Source: Diphasiastrum complanatum | Taxonomy: Eukaryota; Streptophyta; Lycopodiopsida; Lycopodiales; Lycopodiaceae | Length of the DNA: 41,172 bases | NCBI GenBank assembly: GCA_029204225.1 | Contig: MU835186.1 | Coordinates: forward strand, 1-41,172 | Direction of reading: 5' to 3' | The notes under the pieces: model-generated | The model's database searches: none | Seen by the model: only the letters and a program-made list of their open reading frames with translations | Told to the model about the DNA's origin: nothing | Shown here: positions 31,440 to 41,172 of the stretch, piece after piece | Layout of the letters: each line of letters begins with the position of its first letter | Numbering within the stretch: the first letter of the stretch is position 1 | Made by a program: the position numbers and the translations under genes

Positions 31440-32822
31440 ATGGTTGATCACCTTTCCCGCCTACCAAATGCTGAAAAGGCCGATACCCCAATAAATGATG
31501 ACCTTCTCGATGCCTACATTTTTTTAGATTGATGCTACACCACTTTGGGCTGAGGAAATCACTCAGTTTCTTACAACATGACAAATACAAGAAGGGCTAA
31601 ATAAAGTAGCAAAAAGAAATTTTTTAATCAAAGCGGCAACCTTTCAACTTATTGCCGGACAGCTATATAAAAGGGGCGCTGACGGAATAATTTGCATATG
31701 CGCTTACGAGTCTGAGATATGTCTTATCATATCTCAGGCGCATGAGGGCATTGGTGGTGGTCACTTCTTGGTGGAAGCAACTGCCAAAATCATCCTCCGA
31801 GCGAAACTTTGGTGGCCATCTTTGTTCAAAGACACATTTGCAGTTATAAAAACTTGCAATGTCTGCCAAAGAGCCAAGAAAACCGCAAAAGCTGACTTCA
31901 CGCTACTAACTCCCATTATAAAAGATGAAGCTTTCCATAAATGGGGCATCGACTTTGTTGGACCCATCAGCCCAACAACAAAAAACACCCAAGCCCATTA
32001 TATCCTGATCGCAACCGATTACCCTACCAAATGGGTTGAAGCTAGACGCCAATGCAAAGACCGTCGCGCGTTTTCTTTATGAAAACATCACTACATGCTT
32101 TGGTTGTCCCATCAAGCTTGTTAGTGATAGAGGTTCACACTTCTTAAATGAAGTGGTTGATAATCTCTTATGCCATTACCTTGTTGTCCACCGCAAAAGT
32201 ACTCCGTACTATCCCTGATGTAATGGCCAGGTGGATCCACCAACAAGACAATATGTAAGATTCTAACGAAGATAGTTGAAACAAGTCGATCAGATTGGGA
32301 AACCAAGCTGTTCTTAGCTATCTGGGTGTACCATACAGCTCACAAGAAGGTCATTGGATGGATCACTCCATTCCATCTCGTATATGGTCAAGAGGCAGTC
32401 ATGCCTGTTGAATTTTTAGTTCCTTCCTTGAGAGTCATGCAAACTTTCGCCGCTTATATATGCGAGACAACAGACTTTGAACGTGAAATACAAAACAGAC
32501 TATTCACGTTAGCACAATTGTGCGAGACAAGACTTATCTCTTATCACGCACAACTCGTTAACAAACGACGCCAAAAAGCCTGGCATGATTGCCTCCTACA
32601 CAATAAAGACATACATCAAGGTGATCAAATACTCCTCTACACATCCAAAAAACTTCCAAGAAAATTAAAATTTAGAAGTGAGGATCGTATTTTATCAATA
32701 AAATTTTCCCAAATGGAGCCGTACAGCTCGAAACACTTGACGGAGTACTCCTAGACACTGTCGTAAATGGCGGCCCTCTACGGCGGTATTATGAAGAGTT
32801 GTTTTTTGTTGACCCTATCTAG
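31440..32822 (+). pseudogene. Ty3/gypsy remnant: RNase H end and integrase
   Basis: It opens with the end of gypsy RNase H (MVDHLSRLPN). Integrase follows: an HHCC zinc domain (HEGIGGGH with CNVC, and WWP between), the catalytic core ([32 protein letters not shown]), the NGQ block, and the C-terminal part (HKKVIGWITPFHLVYGQEAV; LETLDGVLLDTVVNG). Breaks: a shift near 31530, TGA near 31575, a shift near 32040, TGA before CNGQ at 32216-32218, and one base lost in the codon of the usual catalytic Glu after NGQV (near 32233). A further shift lies near 32715. The frame closes at 32822. It is inactive. The 5' part of the element is replaced by the LTR-like block, and no 3' LTR was recognised. Confidence 0.9.
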
Positions 32823-33225
32823 CTCCAACACTCTCCATTCTTTGTACATACTTGAATTCTGTATAATACATTATTGTTATTCTTTTGGTGCATGTTCATG
32901 CTACATTCATCTTTACAATAAAACAGAGTGTCTTGGGTCAACACCCTATGCTATAAATTCTGAAGATCAGTTTTCGCAATTATAGGGTCCATTAAACTTC
33001 TGCACATCTCAACCCTCATGTTTTATACAAGTGTATTGGATACCAGAAATTGCATGTTCCACTAAGGAAATTCTTCACTTGTCCTATATAGACCAGATTC
33101 TAGGTTCTTTGAGTAACCCTTTGGCCGAAGCAGCTTGCAACCACACTTTGTCGACGTCGAAGCATTTTCGTCGAAAGCAGTTTTCACCAATGCCAAAATT
33201 CCTTGTATATTAGTTTGACCAAAAA
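32823..33225. other. No recognisable gene
   Basis: This could be the 3' untranslated part of the gypsy element. There is no clear polypurine tract or LTR start. Loose TTCGTCGAAAG and TTCACC words near 33148-33190 foreshadow the minisatellite that follows. Confidence 0.35.
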
Positions 33226-33240
33226 TGTTTTTGTCCCAGT

Positions 33241-33430
33241 TTCACCAAAGTTAATTGCTTCTCATTTTTGCTGAAATGACCCTCACATGCATTTTCACCA
33301 AAATGGACTTTACACGCATTTCTGCTGAAGTCAACATCACAAACATCTTCGCCGACATGGACTTCCGAGCAACTTTCACCGAAGTCCACTCCAAGCCACT
33401 TTCGCTGACGCCAACACAATTCTCGCCAAA
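33241..33430. repeat. 27-bp minisatellite, about seven diverged units
   Basis: The anchor TTYRCYRA recurs at 33241, 33268, 33294, 33321, 33348, 33375 and 33401, so the spacing is 26-27 bp. With a 27-bp unit both strands stay open as 9-residue repeats (minus-strand units such as VDFGESCSE, VHVGEDVCD, VDFSRNACK). I treat the frames as a by-product of the period unless a gene is shown. Confidence 0.75.
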
Positions 33431-33440
33431 GCACACGATA

Positions 33441-34790
33441 CCATAACTTTTTGCTAAAGGTTTCTCAATACGTCTTCAACGAAACTTTAGGGCTTCGGGT
33501 CTATAAAGTCTTGCAAACCAACTTCATTTGCACCTTAGCACAATAACGTTTGCTTTTTCATGTTCTGGCAATAAATCTTGGCGATCTTTATGCATCCATG
33601 CCCATTATGGTCAGAATTTATCATTCTGCTAGTCCACGCATGTTGATCGCAGAACTAGAATACCTCACAGTTGGATATAATGCATGCATGCATAAGCCAG
33701 CCCAGTCATAGAGGAAAATGAGTAGGGGTCTGTTAACAAACAGTTTCTATGCTCTCCATATAAGCTGAAGTACCAAGTCTACAAGTCATTGAGCATTATC
33801 AATTGAGCGCTAGACTCCCAAGCATCTAGATGAACACTGAATGGAGACTTCTAAGCAGCTAAGCAAAGTTCCTTTACTGCTAATCAATGATTGATTGAGT
33901 AAGATGAACCTTAGTTGATTGTTCACTACTGATTGAGAAATCCCCCTTGAAGGATGGAAATGGAGCATTGCTCCCTTGAACTGAAGGTGATTCAGAATCG
34001 CATACCACTGATCCATTGCACTTCTAGTTGGCAGCTAAGTGTGTTTCTGTAGCAATACTCATCACGGTTCTGTGTGGATATCCATTACTCTTATGTGGAT
34101 TATCATTCATACTCCTGAGGCAAATCGTCATGCGCTGATTTCTGCCACGATTGTTTTCTACATCAGCATTCATCAAGCTATTTTCACCATCTCCTAGAAA
34201 ACCTTGAAAAGCAGTCCAAAAAACCTACATGCCATACAACTATGGTGAAGCCAGTTCTACGACGCTGACCGTGACTGAGATTTCTTTAGTTAAGCAGTCG
34301 GTTACTCAACACTCTGATGGTACTTACTTTACTTCTACATTTTCCAGTACTATGTGAGTTAATGTACATGCAATTTGATTATCTCAATGTGTATAGTGTC
34401 TCTAGTTTTCCTTCTTTATAGATTATGAATGATCAGTTGCATCTATGCTTACTTCTGGGTTTCAAAAACGACTCTTTGTTAACTATCATTTCTATATCTA
34501 TTAACATGAGTCGAGTGGGCAAAAATTAAAGAGGAAAAAAAAAAAAAGAGAGAGAGAGAGAAAAGAAAAATTGTGTTAGCTATACACATTTTCAGTTTCA
34601 AGTTAATTTTGCTTTCATCTAGAAAATTCGAACTCAATCATTAGTATTGTGATGTATATTCTGATAAATGATGTTGTTGTACAAATGATAATTATCGTCA
34701 TTTATGTTTAGCACTTTGATATTGTAAAAATAATTTCGTTAAAGCTGCATAAACCAACTCTCTTGGAATACAGAGAGAAGGTCATCTAAA
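33441..34790. other. No recognisable gene; one purine run
   Basis: Only short open frames are present. A poly-A/GA purine run lies at about 34532-34569. Confidence 0.4.
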
Positions 34791-36240
34791 TGTCTATACG
34801 GGGTGGAATATCTCCTATAGCTTGAAATCAACCCCATATATTTTTCACATAGGAGGACTTGATGACACTTGCTGGAATATACAAGTAACATCTCGTTCTT
34901 TTTGTTTTTGTGTTTTTTTTAATTCAATCACACTGTCGTTGGAAAATACGAGAGTGAAATGATTGAACACATCCTATACATATACTCCCAAATGATTGTA
35001 GACACTTTACAAAGTGTAAATATATGAAATGATTAGAAATATCTTGAAGACCTTTTATTACGTGCTTGTTGACAAGTATTCACCTATTACAATAGAACAA
35101 ATTTTAAAGGGTGAAAGTTTGCTGAAAATGGAAAATCATTTTACTCACGGCCAAACTCGCCATAATATCTTTTGAGTAAATGATATTTGATGAATATAAG
35201 ATGCAGTAAAGAGAAGGAATAGACATCATAGCACAAACCAAAGCAGAATATCTTGTGTGACGAACGAGACCCTTACTCATAGAGGGAGATTGTCTTTGAG
35301 ATGTTTAGACCAAATTTACCACTTGGTCAAAATATTCCCTATACACAATCACCGTACTCGAGTATTACAATATTGGTCGGAAAACTACTTACATTCAACG
35401 GATTGTGTCAATCCTTGGTGCTGAACGTCTAGGGGAGATCCTTAGATCTTGAGACCGCTTATTTTACCTATCCTCGATTACGAACGAACAAGAGATGTAA
35501 CCATTTTAGTACTCTTTTGAGCCATTATTTGTCATGTCTAAAGGTTCAGTTAGTACTTGGTTCCAAGGATGCTTTATATTCTACCGACCTCATAGAATGA
35601 CGGAAAGTCATTCTCTCTCTCTACCACATTGAGAAGAACTTTGAGGACTCAATAATCGATCTCCTTGCAATCATACTGCTGAGAGCCTGGAAAACTCTCA
35701 TTGATTGGGGAGTACGGGGTGATTAGAATGACCCCCACGATTGGAAGTGGTAATAAACCCTAGTCACTCGCGTAAGGGCAGTGTGGGCCCTTTAACTCGC
35801 TGGGGCTTTCTTGCGAGACCAATCCCCTATCAGAAAATCCCTAACATATGGTTAGGATATGGCTAGATTGCATAGCAACAAGTCCGGGGGGGTTCAGGGG
35901 GCGGAGCCCCTCGAGAAACCGCACCCCAACGGTGGGTTTGGGGGGTAGAGCCCCCCAACGGCAGGTTATGGCCTCTTCATGATTTGGCCTTCCGGCTCCC
36001 TATGCGAAAACACACTTTTGGTGTTTTGCATCGCTTTGGTCCTTTGGCTGTTCGCTCTCTCTGATGGTGGTTGCTACTATATAACTACCACGTTGAGAAG
36101 CATTCATCAATAGTTGGAGCATTATGTTATTGTGAGATCAATCATTTAGAGTCTATTCTAGATCGCCATTGAAACCCTTCTTCAGGGTGCACGGAGTGGA
36201 TAGGACCATCATATGTATTGGTTTTATTATCAAAATTTTA
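34791..36240. repeat. LTR-like or non-autonomous element sequence
   Basis: There is no coding region. A perfect 8-bp hairpin lies at 35594-35614 (AGAATGAC, 5-nt loop). A GGGGCGGAGCCCC hairpin and a GGGGGGTAGAGCCCCCC near-palindrome occur within about 35890-35960, words common in plant LTR transcripts. A CTATATAACTACC TATA-like site follows at about 36077, then a transcript-like pyrimidine region. I cannot place TG..CA ends. Confidence 0.4.
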
Positions 36241-36721
36241 GATTCACATTTATTGTTTCTTGTCTATGCTAATTCAGTTGTCAATTGTAATATGCTTTTA
36301 TTCCCGTTGCCATAAAATATGGTGGTGAGGCACTAGGCTTTTTTTCTGCTCATTGGCCGGTTCGTGACTTGCGGTCCGTGACTTGTCAACTTCTCTAGTA
36401 TTGGTGCTCTTGGTAATTATGGATTCTGGAGCTCCTTCTTGGTGATTTGTCGGCGCTCTTTAACGTAGTTTGGTGGCTCAACCCCATTGCTCGATATCCG
36501 TTATGCTCTTTTAATAGTTGGAATCCATTAGAAGAATCTTCACGAAAATCTTCTAACACTCATATTTAGACGATGACAATTAAGGAGTCTTTGCTTGTTT
36601 AATATTTAATGTTTACCTTTTGGCTTTGATGTAACAAGTAGGAAGGAAGACATTTTGTTTCAAGCCCTTTCTTAAAAACAAAACTCAATGTACTTTTTTC
36701 AACGAATCGGATTACATATAT

Positions 36722-36734
<13 letters not shown>

Positions 36735-36763
<29 letters not shown>
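36735..36763. repeat. (TA)n microsatellite
   Basis: An uninterrupted TA array of about 29 bp, preceded by an imperfect TACATA stretch. Confidence 0.95.
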
Positions 36764-36766
<3 letters not shown>

Positions 36767-36871
36767 TTTTGTTTCACCATCTATGTTTATCAATTGTTGT
36801 TGTACATTTTAATTATTGTCTATAATTGCATTGTTTGTTTTAACATTTACTCATTTATTGTGCACCACCTA

Positions 36872-37352
36872 TTCTTTTTTCCTTTAATGTCAAATTTTGT
36901 GTAATCTAGTATCAAGAACAAAACATATACTACAAAATTAACATTGAAATTTAACAAACCATAATTTAAGTGAAATCACAAAATCTCCATGTGAAGGTTG
37001 ACCACATACCTTTTTTGATTGTCTTTATCAAAACCCCTTTCTTTCCAAAAGCCATCATCCTTTTTATTCTACAAATCAATCAATCAAAGACAAATCATTA
37101 AATATAAGCAATAATTTTTTTTTCTTTAATGTGTATGTTTATCTAATCTAGTCTTAAGATCAAAACATATGGTACAAAAATCACATTGATTCAATCACCA
37201 CACAATTTAACAAACCATTTGATAAAATGACATGTAAATACATCACTTAATCTCCAAAATCAGCATTTAAAGATTCATAACATATCTCATTGGATTGTCA
37301 AAAAATCCCTTCTCTCCAATTTTTTATTTATTCTACAAATCAAATACAATGA
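36872..37352. repeat. Diverged direct duplication, about 250-bp period
   Basis: 36872-37095 and 37122-37352 share TTTCTTTAATGT, TCTAGT..AAGA..AAAACATAT, ATTTAACAAACCA, AATCTCCA, GATTGTC and TTATTCTACAAATCAA in the same order. There are many substitutions and indels. No coding sense. Confidence 0.7.
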
Positions 37353-37423
37353 TACAGTTAACTATCAAATCTATGAGTGAATGCTAACCTACATTTTGTA
37401 AACACATACCTTATTTACTTTTC

Positions 37424-37426
<3 letters not shown>

Positions 37427-37480
<54 letters not shown>
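37427..37480. repeat. (TC)n microsatellite
   Basis: An uninterrupted array of about 54 bp. Confidence 0.98.
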
Positions 37481-37484
<4 letters not shown>

Positions 37485-39879
37485 GAATGGTACCTAACTA
37501 CGGTTTACATCACTTAGAATAATAGCAATGTTGGGTACATGGTCTCTTTAAGTTTCATAACTAAGACCTCGACTTTCATTTGAAGCAATTTTAATGCCCA
37601 AGATCGTCCATATGTCATCCTACGGCCAAGATTGGTTACCCTCTCTACAAGTCACCAAATGAATGCTACCACTTAGCCTTATTACCTACATGAGACTTCA
37701 CCTATATAAAGGGTAACATACTCCTTCATTTTTTCACCACTCTTCTTCTCTCTTCCCTCTTCCTCTCTTTGGCAAAGTAGGCTTGGGAACACATCGCCCA
37801 ACTATTGGCGTTTGGACAACGATCTACATACTACCAATAAGCGGTTTTTGCACTTGTTCTCTCATGCATATGGAAAGCATTAAATGATAGAATTCTATCA
37901 CATATTGCCTCACTACCATTAGCGCTGGAGCACGGCCCAGATACCATCTTTTTGACAATATACTTTGCTGTTTTTTCCACGTATTGCAATGAGGTTTTTG
38001 CATTCTGTCCATCGCTAATCAAGTTGGATATAAATCCGTTGGTAGTAGTGATGCATTTATGCCCCATCACTATGGATTATTGCATACATATTTGCTTTGT
38101 GATTGATAATAGTCTGAAATCTGCCCACCAACGATGATGAAACACCTTTCTATGTGTAAAACACTTTGTTGTTATGAAAGCAAGTAACGTAGCATACATA
38201 AGTTATTGATATGGAAGTGGACTACGATGGTAAGCCATCTCTAAATACACTTTTTTGGGTATTAGCATTGATTATAGTCTGGTTGAATACGTGGTTTGGA
38301 GTCCATCACTGTTGTCCAGCGATGAACAACCAATTCTTTTGCTAAAATACGTCCTCTTGTCAAGAAGAGTTCTCAGAAGTGAATGGAGATTGATAAAACA
38401 TGCTTTCATCTATGTCTTTTACAGTAATTGTGACTCACTTTGGATACTAGAGTCTTGTCATTTCATTCTTAAAGCATTCCGAAAGACAACAAGCAAGGTA
38501 TGTATAAAACTTTCACTCTTTAGTTTCAAGTCAATATGAGATGAATGTAATACTCCACAATCTATTGTTAGAGCTTAAGTGAGTAGGATTTGAAAGAATT
38601 GGGTTGTAATGATAACACTTTTTTCGGGCTTGTGAAACTCAATGCTATACATAGACCCGGATTCGGCATAAATCATTTTTTAAGACATTCACGAGCAAAC
38701 ATGACCTCTTCACAAGGTTCACTTGAAACTACTATTCAAGTTGGTGCTTCTTACATATCTCAGTTGCTTTTACACAAATGGCAAATGTACTTCAATTCTC
38801 ACTAAATGGGTTGGCATTGTAAGAAGCTACTAATGGCATTTGCACATTCTGGAAGATATGATTGATTTTGAACTAGTTTTAACCATGACTCTTGCTTCAT
38901 TAAGCATTGTCTTAGAATATAGAATCGTTGCTTGCCGTAGATACTGTTGAAATCCTTGATTGTGGTAATGGAATTCTTAGCATATCAGGGATTGATAACC
39001 TAAAATGTTCCTAAAAGCACATGGAATTGTGCAAGAGCTTCCACATTCATAGGAATTGTCACGACATGGATTTGCCCTAATCCTATTGTGAATGATAGGT
39101 TACGAACTCTATTGTTTATGCACACAGGTATCGTATTTATTCTTAATAAGACACGATTAGGGTTTAAGATACGTAAAACAAAAAGAAAGCTTGTGGACTC
39201 TTGGAAAGCATGAATATGTTACGAGAACCATATGTTACCTGTTTGTTCCACGACATGTACAAGTATTGGTATGACATGGATTTGCCCCATATACTTATGT
39301 ACTAATCCAAGCTACTTACTTGTTTGCGATTTGCTACGCATTTTGTATAACTAGTTTTCAATGCATAACTAATGATTAAGTAGAAAGATAAGGACAATAC
39401 CAATATACTGATCAGTATGGCAGTCACCTTGATACGGTGAAGATATGGTTTGGCCTATCGCCATAAGTAACACTAAGGGAAGATTGGACTATGAAATTTT
39501 ATTTACATTGCATGATGTCTAGTTAAGTAAACTTATTTTGTACATGGATAACAACTGACATTCATCGTTGACACTTGTCTTCCTCACTATGCTAACTTGC
39601 GCGGTTTTGTGTGGTGGGATGGTGGCAAGTACCGGCTGGATGTCTTGAAATAGGTCTTGCTTTACGATGCTTTATGAGTATTGTATACTTTTCACTATGT
39701 TTTTCCTTGTTGGTTTATGAATAAAGAGTTTTAAAAGGTTTGGTCTTGACTTGTCAAGAGGAGCTTTGTTCTGTTAAATGGGTTTTTTTTGTTATGTTTA
39801 GTCCTCAGGATGGTATCAAGATGCTATAGACCTGGGATATTGGGAGCCCCTTACTCCCCCTAATCTATTCATTTAGACT
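37481..39879. other. No recognisable gene
   Basis: Short open frames on both strands (for example 37831-38070 minus, 38255-38539 plus) have no motif. GACATGGATTTGCCC occurs at about 39063 and 39277. An AATAAAG word at about 39718 after a T-rich stretch looks like a transcript end, but no gene leads to it. Confidence 0.4.
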
Positions 39880-40338
39880 TTGATATGTTGCATGGAAGTG
39901 GCTGCCATGTTGCATGGTTTTATCATTGGGACTAATTGTGCTACCTGTAACACTGTTGGACCAGAAGATAAGGTTCTATGTATGGTTGACCTTTTGGATA
40001 CATTACATTGGGTTAAGATTTACATGGAGTACAGTAAAAGCAAAATCAACACTTTGAGCATTATTGAAAAATTCGCTGCTAACTTGGCTGGGCTTACTGA
40101 TAAGTATGAGGAAGAAGAAAAATTTTATAATTTGCATATCAGAAAAGTTTTTTCCTGCCTTGAAAAAGAAAATAGCCTTCTTGCTGCTGAGCCCACTCTT
40201 GCTATACCCGATTCACCAGCACCGCCACACCCTTTTGTCTTTATTGATGAGCTAGACGAGGATAGTGCTTCGCAACTTGAAATTTTCTCCCAAGATGTTT
40301 GTGATGCTGGTGATCAATCCACTTTTGAATTCTTCTAG
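39880..40338 (+). CDS. Unassigned 152-codon open frame
   Basis: I do not recognise it. The frame begins in a Cys/Met-rich stretch (TNCATCNTVGPEDK), then a helical part (KINTLSIIEKFAANLAGL; EEEEKFYNLHIRKVF), then a Pro-rich acidic end (PDSPAPPHPFVFIDELDEDS) ending in FEFF. Length and composition are better than most frames here, and an upstream exon is possible because a CAG at 39961-39963 would serve as an acceptor. No transposon motif is seen. It may be a last exon, a fragment of a transposon protein, or chance. Confidence 0.3.
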   Translation: MICCMEVAAMLHGFIIGTNCATCNTVGPEDKVLCMVDLLDTLHWVKIYMEYSKSKINTLSIIEKFAANLAGLTDKYEEEEKFYNLHIRKVFSCLEKENSLLAAEPTLAIPDSPAPPHPFVFIDELDEDSASQLEIFSQDVCDAGDQSTFEFF

Positions 40339-40339
40339 T

Positions 40340-40720
40340 TTTTTGCGTAGTAGATCCATGCGTGGCAGAGCCATGCAAATGGAAAATACCTAAAACTAAA
40401 TCCTGGAAATTTGCCATGGCGTGGCAAATTTCCAAGGGAAAAAAGTTTGTGTACTTTTGCCACACGTGGCTGTGCCATGCATGGCTATGAAAATTCTTTT
40501 GCTGTACCACTTTTTTTTAAAATTTAAAAAAATCGGTCTTTTTCAAGCCAGACGAGGGTGTGTTGGTCGGAAAACGTGCCGGCGTCGCTCTACCACGTGT
40601 GGTCGTACCATGCATTAGTTGCCACTCGCATTGCCAGGCAGTTGCCATGTGAATTGCCATGCGAACATGATGAGCTTCAAATTGACCCCGTCATATGTGC
40701 GTGGCAAAATGCCAATGTAT
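40340..40720. repeat. Palindrome-rich block built on TGGC/GCCA
   Basis: A perfect 12-bp inverted repeat (GGAAATTTGCCA, 5-nt loop, 40405-40433) and a perfect 12-bp palindrome GCCATGCATGGC (40474-40485) lie among many GTGGC, GCCATG and TTGCCA words. CACACGTGGC and CCACGTGTGG contain G-box/ABRE-like ACGTG cores. It may be a small MITE-like element. No terminal repeats or target duplication were found by eye. Confidence 0.65.
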
Positions 40721-40779
40721 CTAGTTGAGTATTGCACTCATTGACCAACAATTGAATGCTATCATCATAGCTTTGTTCT

Positions 40780-40950
40780 ATTGAAATTCACTGTCCAACA
40801 ACAATTCTAGATCATGATCCAGGACTGCTGACTGGAATGCGCCCACATACATATTAAAAAAAACCTTTTTTTGTTGGAAATTCGTTGTTCCACAACGATT
40901 CTAAATCATGATCCAGGGCTGACTGGATTGCACCCACACACATTGCATAA
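40780..40950. repeat. Tandem duplication, about 95-bp period
   Basis: About 40780-40855 and 40875-40947 share ATCATGATCCAGG, GCTGACTGGA and GCRCCCACA in order, and differ by substitutions and short indels. Confidence 0.75.
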
Positions 40951-41172
40951 TATGACATCAAATGCGTTGGTTAGTAAGAACACCTTTTGCCTTTATGGAT
41001 GGTATAGGTGAATACACTTTTGTTTATCATTTTCATTGATGATAGTTGCGGCCCATTGCTGCTGGAACAATGATGGTGCAATAGTACCTACACATAGTAA
41101 TGCACTCTGTCGCATTTTGGGCGCACTATGCTGCTATGACAACATTTCAGCTCACTTAATATTTTTCATTTT
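40951..41172. other. No recognisable gene
   Basis: AT-rich DNA to the window edge with no feature seen. Confidence 0.4.

Noticed and set aside
33241-33430. CRISPR array
   Set aside because: Units are contiguous 27-bp diverged repeats with no unique spacers and no cas genes, in plant-type DNA.
37831-38070. Harbinger-type transposase fragment on the minus strand
   Set aside because: The frame has no DDE, helix-turn-helix or other diagnostic motif that I could match.

Overview
The window looks like nuclear DNA of a land plant with a large, repeat-rich genome. It carries plant-type Ty1/copia and Ty3/gypsy retrotransposons, an intron-containing hAT gene, a Mutator-like transposase with a SWIM finger, a LINE, and many long (CT)n/(GA)n microsatellites. 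Short GT..AG introns (about 80-110 bp) fit a plant. A fern or other non-seed plant is my guess from the style of the elements, but the sequence does not prove it. I see no rRNA, tRNA, CRISPR, bacterial operon or organellar genes.

Layout. 1-2.6 kb: no gene; a (GA)n tract, two small hairpins and a degenerate tandem duplication. 2.5-5.1 kb: minus-strand copia element A (LTR end, tRNA-Met-type primer site, long leader, gag-protease broken by three stops). 5.1-8.6 kb: about 354-bp tandem repeats split by a large fold-back inverted repeat whose arms carry coding-like sequence. 9.2-12.5 kb: minus-strand hAT transposase gene with BED finger, DUF659-type core, dimerisation domain and AT-hook-like tail, with several introns and a frameshift in a C7 run. 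12.5-13.0 kb: microsatellites and telomere-like repeats. 13.0-18.3 kb: plus-strand LINE with ORF1 and an endonuclease/reverse-transcriptase ORF2, bounded on both sides by (CT)n. 18.3-21.1 kb: decayed repeats. 21.1-22.4 kb: a possible three-exon minus-strand gene of unknown function. 24.7-27.2 kb: plus-strand MULE-type transposase, frameshifted but with one clean intron. 28.1-31.4 kb: the 3' half of a minus-strand copia (LTR, PPT, RNase H, part of RT) head to head with a plus-strand copia gag-protease and another LTR. 31.4-32.8 kb: plus-strand Ty3/gypsy integrase remnant. 33.2-33.4 kb: a 27-bp minisatellite. 34.8-36.2 kb: LTR-like sequence. 36.7-41.2 kb: AT-rich DNA, duplications, one unassigned 152-codon ORF and a palindrome-rich block.

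Nearly every recognisable gene is a transposable-element gene, and most are broken by stops or small indels, so this is an accessory, heterochromatin-like region and not a functional gene cluster. The most interesting items are the LINE that starts and ends at (CT)n DNA, the gene-derived fold-back inside a tandem-repeat array, nine TGCATG motifs packed inside one LTR, and the unassigned spliced gene at 21.1-22.4 kb. All reading is by eye; no alignment or database search was run.
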